Source: Yimella sp. cx-51 (lineage in GTDB: Bacteria; Actinomycetota; Actinomycetes; Actinomycetales; Dermatophilaceae). From it: a DNA stretch of 64,000 nucleotides. The stretch is taken from contig NZ_CP072113.1 in NCBI RefSeq assembly GCF_017654605.1, forward strand, positions 1,922,001 through 1,986,000, written 5' to 3'. Of the stretch, positions 43,567 to 53,660 are shown piece by piece (position 1 is the first letter of the stretch; every line of letters begins with the position of its first letter). The translations under genes and the position numbers were made by a program. The notes under the pieces were generated by a model. The model was given only the letters and a program-made list of their open reading frames with translations. It was not told the origin of the DNA and did not search any database.

Positions 43567-44289
43567 ATGGCCAAGATCCACCACCTGCCCGACGACGACG
43601 GCGGCCGAGCGCTCACCACCCGGCAGCGCAAGGTGTTGGAGGTCATCCGCAACTCCGTCGACCGGCGCGGATACCCGCCGAGCCTGCGCGAGATCGGTGA
43701 AGCGGTCGGGCTCACCAGTCCCAGCTCTGTGGCGCACCAGTTGTCGATGCTCGAGCGCAAGGGCTACCTGCGACGCGACCCCAACCGTCCGCGTGCGATC
43801 GAGGTGATCTCCCCCGACCGCGACAAGGACAAGCGCGGAGTCCGCGGTGGCTCCAGCGTCACTGCGGCCAGCGAGTCCGTCGTTGACGAGACCGCCGTGG
43901 GCGACCAGCGTCCGGCAGCTTCCTACGTGCCGGTGGTCGGCCGCATCGCAGCCGGTGGCCCGATCCTGGCCGAGGAAGTGGTCGAGGACATCTTCCCGCT
44001 GCCCAAGCAGATCGTGGGTGAGGGAGATCTGTTCCTGCTCAAGGTCGTGGGCGACTCGATGATCGATGCAGCCATCTGCGAAGGCGACTGGGTGGTCGTC
44101 CGTCAGCAACCCACCGCCGACAACGGCGACATCGTGGCCGCCATGCTCGACAACGAGGCAACCGTCAAGACCTTCAAGCGCAAGGACGGCAAGGTCTGGC
44201 TGATGCCGCACAACCCCGCCTACGACCCCATCGACGGCGACCACGCGGTCATCCTCGGCAAGGTGACTGCTGTCCTGCGTCGCGTCTGA
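43567..44289 (+). CDS. lexA: SOS repressor LexA
   Basis: Self-cleaving repressor of the DNA-damage response. 240 aa from ATG 43567. The winged-helix DNA-binding domain covers about 15-70 ([49 protein letters not shown]). The cleavage site is in [14 protein letters not shown] between Ala129 and Gly130, and the Ser-Lys dyad is Ser164 in VGDSMID and Lys201 in [14 protein letters not shown] lies seven bases before ATG 43567; ATG 43549 and longer readings lack a site. The upstream cluster of LexA boxes implies autoregulation. Confidence 0.96.
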   Translation: MAKIHHLPDDDGGRALTTRQRKVLEVIRNSVDRRGYPPSLREIGEAVGLTSPSSVAHQLSMLERKGYLRRDPNRPRAIEVISPDRDKDKRGVRGGSSVTAASESVVDETAVGDQRPAASYVPVVGRIAAGGPILAEEVVEDIFPLPKQIVGEGDLFLLKVVGDSMIDAAICEGDWVVVRQQPTADNGDIVAAMLDNEATVKTFKRKDGKVWLMPHNPAYDPIDGDHAVILGKVTAVLRRV

Positions 44290-44306
44290 TCGTCGTTGCT
44301 GCATCG

Positions 44307-44337
44307 CGGCCCGTCTTCTCCAGGAGAAGGCGGGCCG
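44307..44337. terminator. Hairpin between lexA and the sirtuin gene
   Basis: Stem CGGCCCG-TCTTCTCC with its complement (one or two mismatches), between convergent genes. Not followed by a T-run. Confidence 0.6.
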
Positions 44338-44346
44338 TTCGGCATC

Positions 44347-45198
44347 TCAGCCCCGATCGGTGATGCCGACGTCCGCGACCGCTTCGGCGAGCACTTCCTG
44401 CAACGGCCGGTGCAGATGACGATCGGCCAGCTCTTCGGCTCGAGACCATCCGGTGTTGACCAACACCACCGGGATGTCGTGCGCAGCGGCCCGCCGGGCG
44501 AAGCGGTAACCCGACATGACGCCGAGCGAGGAGCCCACCACCAGGAGGGTGCGGGCACGCTCCACGAGTGCGAAGCAGTACTCGACGGTCTCCTTGGGCA
44601 CGGACTCACCGAACATCACCACATCGGGTTTGAGCAGATCGCTGCCGCAGGAGGGACAGTCGACCAGCGCGATGTCGTGGATGAGCGATTCGTCGATGTC
44701 GACGTCGCCGTCGGGTCGCAGCGGCAGCTCGCGGGCACGCTCGGCGTCCGCCGCGAACGCAGGGTTGAGAGCGCTGAACTCTTCCTGCATCCATTGCCTG
44801 TCGACCGTGCGGCCGCAGTTCAGGCAGATCGCCCGACCAAGGTTTCCGTGCAGCTCGATCACATTGGTCGAACCGGCTTCCTGCGCAAGGCCGTCGACGT
44901 TCTGGGTGATAGTCGCGGTGATGAGCCCCGCCTGCTCCAGTGCCGCCATGTGGCGATGAGCACCATTGGGCGCCGCTTGCCGAAACCGTTCCCAACCGAC
45001 GTACGAACGCGACCAGTACCGCCTGCGGGCGTCGGCGCCGGTGCGGAACTGGGCGATCGTCATCGGTTCGACGCGACGCTGACCATCGGGGCCGCGATAG
45101 TCGGGCAGTCCGGACGCAGTCGACAGGCCTGCACCGGTCAGAGCCAAGACCTCACCGTCGCGCAAACGCTCCGCAAGATAGGTGCGGTCTGGGTCCAT
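44347..45198 (-). CDS. NAD-dependent protein deacylase (Sir2 family)
   Basis: 283-aa sirtuin that removes acyl groups from lysines using NAD. Motifs: ALTGAGLSTASGLPDYRG (NAD binding; most relatives have GIPDFRG), TQNVDGLAQEAG, the catalytic His in VIELHGNLG, a zinc site from CLNCGRTV and CPSCGSDL, and VVMFGESVP. The acyl class (deacetylase, desuccinylase) cannot be told: the Tyr/Arg pair of CobB/Sirt5 enzymes is not obvious. It diverges from a LysR regulator 57 bases away, which may control it. Confidence 0.93.
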   Translation of the reverse strand: MDPDRTYLAERLRDGEVLALTGAGLSTASGLPDYRGPDGQRRVEPMTIAQFRTGADARRRYWSRSYVGWERFRQAAPNGAHRHMAALEQAGLITATITQNVDGLAQEAGSTNVIELHGNLGRAICLNCGRTVDRQWMQEEFSALNPAFAADAERARELPLRPDGDVDIDESLIHDIALVDCPSCGSDLLKPDVVMFGESVPKETVEYCFALVERARTLLVVGSSLGVMSGYRFARRAAAHDIPVVLVNTGWSRAEELADRHLHRPLQEVLAEAVADVGITDRG

Positions 45199-45255
45199 CA
45201 GATTCTCCTCGCGGGGCTTCCATGGCGCGTGTCGGACGTTTGTACGCTAGTGGCC

Positions 45256-46179
45256 ATGATTGACGCTGCCGGACTCCGGGTGATTCGTGCCATTGCTGAC
45301 GAGGGCAGTTTCACCGCTGCGGCCTCGGCGCTCGGATACTCCCAGCCGGCCATTTCGCAAATGGTGCGCCGCCTGGAGGAACGTCTCGGCACGCCGTTGG
45401 TCGAGCGGATGGGCCGCAATGTGCGGTTGACGGAGGCCGGCGAGGTGTTGGCCCGCCACGCCGGTGCTGTGCTCGGCGCGATCAGCGCGGCGGAGTCGGA
45501 AGTGGCGGCCATCGCCGGACTGCAGGCGGGGCGGGTGCGGCTCATGGCTTTCCCGTCCTCGTCCTCGACTCTGGTGCCGAAGGCGCTGGCACTGGTCAAG
45601 AAGCGTTTCCCGCAGGTGCACGTCACCTTCGCCGAGGGCGAACCGCCGCAGTCGTTGGCCGCGCTGCGCGCCGGTGAGTGCGACGTCGCCGTGGCCTTCA
45701 CCTACGACGGCTTGCAGATCAGCACTGACAATCTCGACGACTTCAAGGTGCGCGAGCTACTCCTCGACCACGTTCGCGTCGCCCTCCCGCTCGACCATCC
45801 GATGGCGAAGCAGGACAGCGTGAACCTTGCCGAGCTGTCGTCCGACCCGTGGATCGCCGGCTGTCCGCGTTGCCGAGGGCACCTGCTCTCCCTCGCCGAC
45901 CAGGCCGGCTTCCGCCCCGACGTCGCATTCGAGACCGAGGACTACGTGGCGGTGCTCGGCCTCGTGGCTGAGGGGCTCGGAGTCTCGCTGGTGCCCGACC
46001 TCATCCTGCGTTCGGCGCCGAACGCCCGGGTGAAGGTGCTGCCGATCGACCCGCCGTCCCATCGCACGGTGTACGCGGTCACCACCCCGGATCTCACCCG
46101 TGTGCCGGCCGTTGCAGCCACCATCGAAGCCCTCGTCGAGGCAGCATCCGACGCATCGTGCGTCGGCGCACCGCACTGA
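45256..46179 (+). CDS. LysR-family transcriptional regulator
   Basis: 307 aa. The N-terminal winged helix (residues 1-60) reads LRVIRAIADEGSFTAAASAL, GYSQPAISQMVRRLEERLGT, VERMGRNVRLTEAGEVL. The effector domain follows (VRLMAFPSSSSTLVPKAL, ECDVAVAFTYDG, DHVRVALPLDHPMA, GVSLVPDLILRSAP). The ATG at 45256 is 57 bases from the divergent sirtuin gene; LysR proteins often control a divergent neighbour, so the sirtuin is the first candidate target. The effector is unknown. A TACGCT element ends seven bases before the ATG, so a leaderless mRNA is possible. Confidence 0.93.
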   Translation: MIDAAGLRVIRAIADEGSFTAAASALGYSQPAISQMVRRLEERLGTPLVERMGRNVRLTEAGEVLARHAGAVLGAISAAESEVAAIAGLQAGRVRLMAFPSSSSTLVPKALALVKKRFPQVHVTFAEGEPPQSLAALRAGECDVAVAFTYDGLQISTDNLDDFKVRELLLDHVRVALPLDHPMAKQDSVNLAELSSDPWIAGCPRCRGHLLSLADQAGFRPDVAFETEDYVAVLGLVAEGLGVSLVPDLILRSAPNARVKVLPIDPPSHRTVYAVTTPDLTRVPAVAATIEALVEAASDASCVGAPH

Positions 46180-46188
46180 CCCGATGCA

Positions 46189-48528
46189 TCACCGGCTGGT
46201 CGCCAGGACCCCAGCGCGCAAGTGGAGCACGACCGTGCCGCGCTGATCGGTGCGCAACACCGCACATCCTGATCGCGCCAGCAACTGCAGAGTTCTGGGA
46301 GCGGGATGCCCGTAGGAGTTGTCCCTCCCCACGCTGATGAGGCAGACCTGCGTGCCAGCGGCGAGCACCAGCGCGTCGTCCTGATTGGACGATCCGTGGT
46401 GCGCCACCTTCAGCAAAGCGATCGGACGCCGGTCGGGCGACCCGGCAAGGGCCCGACGGACGTTCGCTGCAGCTTCTCGTTCGATGTCGCCGGTGAGCAG
46501 CATCCGTTGGCCGCGCAGATCGACGTCGAGCACCAGGCTGCCGTTGTTCTGCACGGATCCTTCGGTGAGTATTCGAGCGGGCCACAGCACTCCTGCCGTG
46601 AGGCCGGGCCAGGACAACTGGTCACCCTGACGTAATGAATGCACTGGGATGCGGCGGCGGGCCAGCAGCTCCAGGGTCGGCCCGCGTGCGCTTGCTTCGT
46701 CGCTGCGCGATGCACCTTCGTCCTGGTCGACCGAGGTGATGAAGACCTCCCGCACCACTCGTCCGCGCAACGCCCCGGCCAGACCCGCCACGTGGTCGGC
46801 ATGGAAGTGGGTCAGCACCACGGCGTCCAGCTGCGCCACCCCGAGGCGATCGAGGCAGGTGCCGACGGCCTCCGGGTCGGGTCCGGTGTCGATGAGCACG
46901 GTGTGCCCGACACTCCCCCGCAGCACCATCGCGTCGCCCTGGCCGACATCGCACATGGCGGCCACCCAGCCGCCGGTGACCGGCCCGGGCGGCACCGGCG
47001 CAGTGACCGCGAGCGCCGTGAGCGCAGCTGCAGCCGCGGCCCAACGTCGGCGGAGCGCTTGCGCCCACCACCAGGGGCCGGTGACCAGCAGGATCGAGAT
47101 CACCGCCACCAGCAACGCCACGCCCCACCATCCACCGATCCACGGCAGCGCCCCGAACGGCACTGCTGCTGCAGCGTGCGCGATCAACGCGATGCCCCAG
47201 GCGGGCAGACCGGCCACCCACGCGAGCAGCATCGCCACGGGCGCAAGGATCGGCGCGGTGACGACGACGAGCACCCCCGCAACCGTCGCGATCGGCACCA
47301 AGGGCGCGGCGAGCACATTCGCCGGCAATCCGACCAGACTCACCATGGGTTGCAGGAGCACCGTGACCGGTGCGCAGAAGACCTGAGCGGCCAGAGGCAC
47401 CGCCGTCGCCTCAGCCAGCGGCTTGCACCGTCGTGGAAGGCGGGCCGCCATGACGTCTGCCCACCGCCGAGCGAACAGCAGCAGACCCAAGGTCGCAAGG
47501 CTTGAGAGGATGAATCCGAACGACCTCGACAGGCCGGGGTCGATGATCAACAGCACCAGGATCGCGGCGGCCAGCGCCGGTGCACCGGCCGGCCGGCTTC
47601 CGGTGCGAAACGCCAACAGACCGACCACCCCCATCGCGGAGGCACGGACGACGCTGGGCTCGGGGCGACAGAGCATGACGAACAGCCCGAGCCCGACGAA
47701 CGCGAACGGCATGCGCCACCGTCGTGGAACGCGGATCAGCCCGGCCAGCCACTGCACGCACAACAGCACGACGGTCACGTTCGAGCCGCTGACTGCGTTG
47801 AGGTGAGTCATCCCGGTCGCGCGCATGTCCTCGTTCAACTGCTCCGGCAGCCGGCTGGTGTCGCCGATGACCAAGGCGGGGACGAGTCCGGCCGGGTCTT
47901 GCGGTAGGCCGGCGGTGCTGGACCGGAGGCCGCCGCGCAGGTGTTCCACCGCTTGTTCGATCGGTCCGGCACGCGAGGTCACCTCGACCGGACCGCTGAT
48001 CCGCAAGGTGGCCCGGACGTCCGCACCGTCTCGTGGTGGCTGGAGCCTGCCGACGGCCCGCACTCGTTCGTGCCAGCGCAGGGTGCTCAGCGCCTCGCCT
48101 CCGAACGCCAGCACCGGGGTGCGGGCGCTGGACACCTCACCGCGCCCGGAGATGCGGGTGATCTGCAGCCGTACTCGCCACATCGGCTCCGCAGTTGCCT
48201 TCGGCGGCAGTCGCACCGGGTCGGAGATCACCTTTGCCTCCACCCGCACCGTCGCCGACCGCTGGGCGAGTGAGGGCACCAGCCCGGAGTCCGCGACGCT
48301 GCGATGCCCGAGGAGACCGACCAGCAGAACGGTCATGGCGACACAACAAAGCACCCACGCCCAGGATCGCCTGCTCGCACTCACGACAGCGGCGGCGAGC
48401 GTGCCGACTCCGACAGCGAGCACTAGACCGGTCGGTGCCGACAACAGCGCCGCGCAGACCGCCCAGGCGAGCAGAGCCGGGAGCAGGAGCCGCAGGTCGA
48501 GCACGGAGCGCTCACTCGCGGCGCTCAC
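46189..48528 (-). CDS. comEC: DNA uptake channel ComEC/Rec2
   Basis: Membrane channel that passes single-stranded DNA into the cell during transformation. 779 aa: N-terminal helices, an OB-like domain, the competence helix bundle (about 220-520, with MTHLNAVSGSNVTVVLLCVQ) and a C-terminal metallo-beta-lactamase domain with LTHFHADHVAGLAGAL and KVAHHGSSNQDD. It follows comEA by three bases. All needed metal ligands are present, so it looks intact, though whether the organism is transformable is unknown. Type IV pilus genes are not in this window. Confidence 0.95.
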   Translation of the reverse strand: MSAASERSVLDLRLLLPALLAWAVCAALLSAPTGLVLAVGVGTLAAAVVSASRRSWAWVLCCVAMTVLLVGLLGHRSVADSGLVPSLAQRSATVRVEAKVISDPVRLPPKATAEPMWRVRLQITRISGRGEVSSARTPVLAFGGEALSTLRWHERVRAVGRLQPPRDGADVRATLRISGPVEVTSRAGPIEQAVEHLRGGLRSSTAGLPQDPAGLVPALVIGDTSRLPEQLNEDMRATGMTHLNAVSGSNVTVVLLCVQWLAGLIRVPRRWRMPFAFVGLGLFVMLCRPEPSVVRASAMGVVGLLAFRTGSRPAGAPALAAAILVLLIIDPGLSRSFGFILSSLATLGLLLFARRWADVMAARLPRRCKPLAEATAVPLAAQVFCAPVTVLLQPMVSLVGLPANVLAAPLVPIATVAGVLVVVTAPILAPVAMLLAWVAGLPAWGIALIAHAAAAVPFGALPWIGGWWGVALLVAVISILLVTGPWWWAQALRRRWAAAAAALTALAVTAPVPPGPVTGGWVAAMCDVGQGDAMVLRGSVGHTVLIDTGPDPEAVGTCLDRLGVAQLDAVVLTHFHADHVAGLAGALRGRVVREVFITSVDQDEGASRSDEASARGPTLELLARRRIPVHSLRQGDQLSWPGLTAGVLWPARILTEGSVQNNGSLVLDVDLRGQRMLLTGDIEREAAANVRRALAGSPDRRPIALLKVAHHGSSNQDDALVLAAGTQVCLISVGRDNSYGHPAPRTLQLLARSGCAVLRTDQRGTVVLHLRAGVLATSR

Positions 48529-48531
48529 TGA

Positions 48532-49548
48532 TCAGACCGCGACGAGCGGACGTAGTTGTGCCAACAGTTTGTCGCCGATGCCGCTGACCTCACCGAGATC
48601 GTCGACGGAGCTGAACCGCCCGTTGGTGGTGCGCCACTGGACGATCCGGGCGGCCAACACCGGCCCTACTCCGGGCAGTGAATCGAGGTCGGACTCGGAG
48701 GCGGTGTTGAGGTTGACCGGCCCACTCGCTGCGCTGCCGGATTCCTTGACTCCACCCGAGCCGGCGGCCGGCGGAGCTGCGGGTGGCGGCGCAGGCATCT
48801 CCCCCGGTTTGGGCACGTGGATCTGTTCACCATCGGACACCGGACGCGCCAGATTGACAAGGGCCAGATCGGCGGACCGCGTGGCGCCGCCCGCTGCTCG
48901 CAGCGCATCGTCCACGCGCGACCCGGCCGGCAGACGCACCACTCCGGGACGGTGCACCTGACCGACGACGTGCACCAGGAAGCTCGACGCGCTCGGCGGC
49001 GCTCCGGCGCTCGCTTGTCCCCGGTTGGTGCCGGCCGCCGACATGGGTGACCTAGCAGGAGTCGAACGACTCACCGCCGACGAGGTGGAGGCAGCGCTCG
49101 CGGCGCCGGCCAATGGCACGGGTTCGGAGCTGCTGCGAGCCGACCACACGCGAAATCCGAAGACCGCCGCGACCACGACCAGCACCACCAGCGCTCCGGT
49201 GAGGGCCGACCGGCCGGGATGCGATTCGATCTCGGTGTCGGGCAGCGGAGATCGGAACAGCGGCGTATGTGGCTGGATGTCGCGCCCGGGCAGACCGCGG
49301 GCCCGGCGATCGGCGCGTGAGGTCGGCTCCGGCTCGTCGCGATCAACAGGATCGCTGGCGAAAGGCAGTGCCTCCAGATCCTGTGTCTGTGTCGACGTCT
49401 GCTCGGCGCGCCCCCTGCGCCGCGGCCACAGCGGGCGGCGGTCGATGATCTCGTCCTCGGCCGGCACCCACGGGGTACGTCTCCCCTCGTCGAGTTCGGC
49501 GAGGATCGCGGCGAGTCGATCCGGTGGCTGGTTGTGACGGGCTGGCAT
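48532..49548 (-). CDS. comEA: Competence DNA receptor ComEA
   Basis: Membrane-anchored DNA-binding protein of the transformation machinery. 338 aa: a long charged cytoplasmic N-terminus (1-115), one helix (ALTGALVVLVVVAAVFGFRV), a Ser/Ala-rich linker, an SLBB domain (VHVVGQVHRPGVVRLPAGSR), and the C-terminal double helix-hairpin-helix VNLNTASESDLDSLPGVGP and DDLGEVSGIGDKLLAQL. The extended N-terminus is longer than in Bacillus but seen in actinobacteria. The start is uncertain between ATG 49548 and GTG 49566; neither has a good ribosome-binding site. It is transcribed with comEC. Confidence 0.93.
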   Translation of the reverse strand: MPARHNQPPDRLAAILAELDEGRRTPWVPAEDEIIDRRPLWPRRRGRAEQTSTQTQDLEALPFASDPVDRDEPEPTSRADRRARGLPGRDIQPHTPLFRSPLPDTEIESHPGRSALTGALVVLVVVAAVFGFRVWSARSSSEPVPLAGAASAASTSSAVSRSTPARSPMSAAGTNRGQASAGAPPSASSFLVHVVGQVHRPGVVRLPAGSRVDDALRAAGGATRSADLALVNLARPVSDGEQIHVPKPGEMPAPPPAAPPAAGSGGVKESGSAASGPVNLNTASESDLDSLPGVGPVLAARIVQWRTTNGRFSSVDDLGEVSGIGDKLLAQLRPLVAV

Positions 49549-49644
49549 GCGCGCCACGGTAGGCACGAGGTCAGGGGACGCGCTGGCGTCCGAGCGAGCC
49601 CTGTGGACAGCCGCCGCAGCACCGCTCCGCTGTGGAGAACGCCT

Positions 49645-50526
49645 CTAGTCCAAGACGTCCGACAGGCCGCTTTCGGGCCGAGGAACGATCGCCACCGACA
49701 CCGTGCCGGGCCCGACATGTGCCCCGACCGCGGCGCCGAGCTCGTCCACGAGCACCCGGCGCACACCCGGCACCGTTTCGGCCAGCTGCTCGGCGAGCTG
49801 CTCGGCACGCTCACGGGCATCCAGGTGCTGCACGGCCAGGTCAATGCCCTGCTCGGTGTCCATCGCGTCGGCTGCATCGACGCTCAGCGCCAGCATGCGG
49901 GCCAGGGCGCGCGAGGTCGTCCGCACCTTCTCCAAGGCCTCGATGTGCCCGTCGGTCAGCGTCAACAGCGGCTTGATCGACAATGCCGAGCCCACGAGCG
50001 AGGACGCCCGACCGACCCGTCCGCCACGGCGCAGGTGTTCGAGGGTGTCGACGTAGAAGAACGCACGCGCGGCGCCGGCCTGCTGCTGCACAACCCGCGT
50101 CACCACGTCCAGATCTGCTCCGTCAGCTGCGGCCTGGGCCGCGGCGAGCACCGGAAAGCCCATGGCCATCCCGATGACACCACTGTCGACCACCCGGATG
50201 TCGGCGGCACATTCCGCGGCGGCGATCTCGGCCGACGACACCGTGCCCGACATGTGGCCGGAAAGGTGCACCGAGACGATGCGGTCGACACCGCGCGCCA
50301 ACAGCTCCTCGTAGACCTCCAAGAATGCTCCCGGCGACGGGCGGGAGGTGACGACGGCGCGATGCGCGCGCAGTGCGTCGGCGACGTCGCCGGGCGAGAT
50401 GTCGACTCCCTCGTCGTGGGAGACGCCGTCGAGGGCGACGTGCAGCGGCACCACGAAGACGCGCGCACGGGCCGCGATCTCCCTCGGCAGATATGCCGAG
50501 GAGTCCGTGACCACCGCTACCGTCAT
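49645..50526 (-). CDS. DegV family fatty-acid-binding protein
   Basis: 293 aa. DegV/FakB proteins bind a fatty acid so that FakA can phosphorylate it. Features: N-terminal VAVVTDSSAYLPREI, the SRPSPGAFLEVYEEL motif, HLSGHMSGTVSSAEIAA, RVVDSGVIGMAMGF, LEHLRRGGRVGRASSLVGSALSIKPLL, and the C-terminal VGAHVGPGTVSVAIVP. The fatty-acid-contact residues (TSRPS, SGHMSGT, GAHVGPG) are all there. It lies six bases after leuS and 96 before comEA on the same strand, an arrangement often seen in actinobacteria. No FakA (DAK2) gene is in the window. Confidence 0.94.
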   Translation of the reverse strand: MTVAVVTDSSAYLPREIAARARVFVVPLHVALDGVSHDEGVDISPGDVADALRAHRAVVTSRPSPGAFLEVYEELLARGVDRIVSVHLSGHMSGTVSSAEIAAAECAADIRVVDSGVIGMAMGFPVLAAAQAAADGADLDVVTRVVQQQAGAARAFFYVDTLEHLRRGGRVGRASSLVGSALSIKPLLTLTDGHIEALEKVRTTSRALARMLALSVDAADAMDTEQGIDLAVQHLDARERAEQLAEQLAETVPGVRRVLVDELGAAVGAHVGPGTVSVAIVPRPESGLSDVLD

Positions 50527-50532
50527 CGCCGC

Positions 50533-53415
50533 TCAGCCGACCACGATGTTGACCAGCTTCGGTGCCCGCACGATCACCTTGCGCACCGACTTGTCACCGA
50601 TCGTGCTCTGCACGCGATCGCTGGCCAGCGCGGCGGCCTCCAAGTCGGCGTCGCTGATGTCGGCGGCCACCTCCAGGCGGTCGCGCACCTTGCCCAGCAC
50701 CTGCACCACGCAGGTCACGGTGTCGTCGACCAGCAGGGCGGGGTCGGCCTGCGGGAAGGGTTCGAAGGTGATCGAGGTGTCATGGCCCAGGCGCTGCCAG
50801 AGTTCCTCAGCGATGTGCGGGGCCAGCGGCGCCACCATCTGCACCAACGGCTCGACGACCGATCGTGGTGAGGCGTCCAGGCGGGTGAGGGCGTTGTTCA
50901 GCTCGATCAACCGAGCGATCGTGGTGTTGTAGCCCAGCGTCTCGAAGTCGCCACGCACAGCCTCGATCGTCTTGTGCAGCAGGCGCAGCGTGGCCTCGTC
51001 CGCGGGGTCGTCGCTGACCACCGACTCACCGGTCTCCTCGTCGACGACGTTGCGCCACAGCCGCTGCAGGAAACGCTGCGAGCCCACGACGGCGCGGGTC
51101 TCCCACGGGCGCGACTGATCCAGCGGACCCATCGACATCTCGTAGACCCGGAAGGTGTCGGCGCCGTACTGCTGGCACATCTCGTCAGGAGTGACGACGT
51201 TCTTCAGCGACTTGCCCATCTTCCCGTACTCACGAGTGACCGGCTGGCCCTGCCACGTCCAGGTCGACTCACCACCGGAGGCGCTGGGGTGCTCCTCCAC
51301 CTCGGCGGCTGGCACCGGCTGACCGCGGTGGTCACGGAATGCGAACGCCTGGACGTATCCCTGGTTGAACAACCGGCGGAAAGGCTCCTGCGAGCTGATC
51401 TCGCCCAGGTCGAACAACACCTTGTGCCAGAAGCGTGCGTACAGCAGGTGCAGCACCGCGTGCTCCACGCCGCCGACGTACAGGTCGACACCGCCCGGGT
51501 CGTTCGCGACACCCTTGCCCGCGCCCCGGCCGGGGCCCATCCAGTACTCCTCGCACTCGCGGTCGACGAAGCGGTCGTGGTTGTCGGGGTCGGTGTAACG
51601 CATCTCGTACCAACAGGATCCGGCCCAGTTGGGCATGGTGTCGGTCTCGCGGCGGTAGGTCTTGGGGCCGTCTCCCAGGTCGAGTTCGACGCTCACCCAC
51701 TCCTGCGCGCGCGACAACGGCGACTCCGGCATGGAGTCCTTGTCGTCGGGTGCGTAGGTCTTGGGCGAGTAGTCGGCCACCTCGGGCAGTTCGACCGGCA
51801 GCATCGAGTCGGGCAGCGGGTGTGCCACGCCGTCCTGGTCGTAGACGATCGGGAAGGGCTCACCCCAGTACCGCTGGCGACTGAACAGCCAGTCGCGCAG
51901 CTTGTAGTTGATGGTGCCATGGCCGAAACCTTCTGCCTCGACGAACTCGATGATCTTTGCCTTGGCATCGGCAACACCCATGCCGTCCAACGAGATTCGC
52001 CCGTTGGCGGAGTTGATGGCGGGGCCGTCGCCCAGGAAGGGCTGGTCGTCCGGGTGGCCGTTGGCGGGCTGCACGGTGCGGACGATGGGAAGCTCGAAGG
52101 CGGTGGCGTAAGCCCAGTCGCGGTCGTCCTGTCCGGGCACGGCCATGATCGCTCCGGTGCCATAACCCATCAGCACGTAATCGGCGATGAAAACCGGAAT
52201 CGCGTTGCCGGTCAACGGGTTCGTCGCATAAGCGCCGGTGAAGACACCCGTCTTGGTCTTCTCGTCAGCCTGACGTTCGACGTCACTCTTGCGCGAGGCA
52301 GCCAGTCGGTAGTCGGCGACGGCTGCACGCGGGTCGGCAGCGCCGCCGGTCCAGACGTCCTTGGTGCCCTCCGGCCACTGCGCCGGCACGATCTGCTCGA
52401 CCAGCGGGTGCTCGGGAGCCAGCACCATGAAGGTCGCACCGAAGACGGTGTCGGGACGGGTGGTGAAGACCTCGATGGAAGCATCCGAACCATCGACCTG
52501 GAAGCTCAGCGCCGCACCCTGGGAGCGACCAATCCAGTTGCGCTGCATCGCCTTGATCGACTCGGGCCATTCCATGCGGTCGAGGTCGTCGATCAGCCGG
52601 TCGGCGTAGGCGGTGATGCGCATCATCCACTGCGACAGGTTGCGGCGGAAGACGGGCATGTCGCCGCGCTCGGTCAGGCCCTCGTTGGTGACCTCTTCGT
52701 TGGCGACGACGGTGCCCAGGCCGGGTGCCCAGTTGACGGGCACTTCCTTCTTGTACGCCAGGCGGCGCGCGTCCACGGCGGCGGTGCGCTCGACGGCATC
52801 CAGGTCGGCCCACGCACGGCCGTCCGGGGTGGCGATCTGGCCCGACTCGTAGCCGGCGACCAGCTCCTCGATCGGACGCGCCTTACCCGCCTGCTCGTCG
52901 TACCAGGCGTTGTAGATCTTCAGGAAGATCCACTGCGTCCACTTGTAGTACTCCGGGTCGATCGTGGCGAACGAACGCCGCAGGTCATGCGACAAACCCA
53001 GGCGGCGCAGCTGCCGCCGGTAGGTGACGATGTTGTCCTCGGTGGTCTTGCGCGGGTGCTGCCCGGTCTGCACCGCGTACTGCTCGGCCGGCAGACCGAA
53101 GGCATCGAAACCCATCGTGTAGAGCACGTTCTTGCCGGTCATCCGCTGGTAGCGCGCGAAGACGTCGGTGGCGATGAACCCCAGCGGGTGCCCGACGTGC
53201 AGGCCGGCGCCGGAGGGGTAGGGGAACATGTCCTGCAGGAAGTACTTGTCCTTGCCCAGCGCGTCGGGGTCGGCCCACGGACCGCTGGGGTTGGGGGCGT
53301 TGAAAGTGCCTTCCTGCTCCCATTTGTCCTGCCAGGCCTGCTCGATGCGGCCAGCCAGTTCGGCGGTGTAGCGGAACTTCGGGGTGTCCGAAGCGGTCTT
53401 CTGTTCGTTGGTCAT
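50533..53415 (-). CDS. leuS: Leucyl-tRNA synthetase
   Basis: Class I synthetase that charges tRNA-Leu. 960 aa. HIGH motif HVGH (73-76) in [14 protein letters not shown], the long editing (CP1) insertion, a zinc-type insertion in [18 protein letters not shown] region, and the KMSKS loop as KMGKS (732-736) in [12 protein letters not shown]. The C-terminal anticodon-binding and LeuS-specific domains end in [17 protein letters not shown]. The ATG at 53415 begins [10 protein letters not shown]; an in-frame extension to 53568 lies in the leader. GAGGG is five bases upstream of the ATG. Confidence 0.97.
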   Translation of the reverse strand: MTNEQKTASDTPKFRYTAELAGRIEQAWQDKWEQEGTFNAPNPSGPWADPDALGKDKYFLQDMFPYPSGAGLHVGHPLGFIATDVFARYQRMTGKNVLYTMGFDAFGLPAEQYAVQTGQHPRKTTEDNIVTYRRQLRRLGLSHDLRRSFATIDPEYYKWTQWIFLKIYNAWYDEQAGKARPIEELVAGYESGQIATPDGRAWADLDAVERTAAVDARRLAYKKEVPVNWAPGLGTVVANEEVTNEGLTERGDMPVFRRNLSQWMMRITAYADRLIDDLDRMEWPESIKAMQRNWIGRSQGAALSFQVDGSDASIEVFTTRPDTVFGATFMVLAPEHPLVEQIVPAQWPEGTKDVWTGGAADPRAAVADYRLAASRKSDVERQADEKTKTGVFTGAYATNPLTGNAIPVFIADYVLMGYGTGAIMAVPGQDDRDWAYATAFELPIVRTVQPANGHPDDQPFLGDGPAINSANGRISLDGMGVADAKAKIIEFVEAEGFGHGTINYKLRDWLFSRQRYWGEPFPIVYDQDGVAHPLPDSMLPVELPEVADYSPKTYAPDDKDSMPESPLSRAQEWVSVELDLGDGPKTYRRETDTMPNWAGSCWYEMRYTDPDNHDRFVDRECEEYWMGPGRGAGKGVANDPGGVDLYVGGVEHAVLHLLYARFWHKVLFDLGEISSQEPFRRLFNQGYVQAFAFRDHRGQPVPAAEVEEHPSASGGESTWTWQGQPVTREYGKMGKSLKNVVTPDEMCQQYGADTFRVYEMSMGPLDQSRPWETRAVVGSQRFLQRLWRNVVDEETGESVVSDDPADEATLRLLHKTIEAVRGDFETLGYNTTIARLIELNNALTRLDASPRSVVEPLVQMVAPLAPHIAEELWQRLGHDTSITFEPFPQADPALLVDDTVTCVVQVLGKVRDRLEVAADISDADLEAAALASDRVQSTIGDKSVRKVIVRAPKLVNIVVG

Positions 53416-53477
53416 CGTGCCCTCACGTGATGTCGTCTGCGTAGTTCTGCGGCGGCACCGAACAGTGCCAACAAGAA

Positions 53478-53501
53478 GCCCCTCGCTGGTGGGCAAGGGG
53501 C
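53478..53501 (-). promoter_or_regulatory. Hairpin in the leuS leader
   Basis: GCCCCTCGC and GCAAGGGGC pair with one mismatch, followed on the minus strand by TTCTTGTTGG, a modest T-rich run. It lies 63-86 bases upstream of the leuS ATG. It may attenuate transcription; I find no T-box anti-terminator or clear leucine-rich leader peptide. Confidence 0.35.
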
Positions 53502-53660
53502 GGCCGCGCTGAGGTCCGGTCTGATCAGCGCGGCAATCGAAGCAGGAGCAGACAATGCATAGCGGCAACGATATCGCAGCGCGATCCGCCCGACCGACCG
53601 GCGCTGCCGCACGGAGGCGCTCGAATTGGCGCTACGCCGCCCCGCTGAGAGAATCCCCCC

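Noticed and set aside
50974-53430. 818-codon frame antisense to leuS
   Set aside because: Same reason; leuS motifs are all in the minus-strand frame.
53416-53570. T-box riboswitch in the leuS leader
   Set aside because: GGTGCCGCC recalls the T-box core, but I see no stem I specifier loop, no AG bulge and no matching antiterminator.
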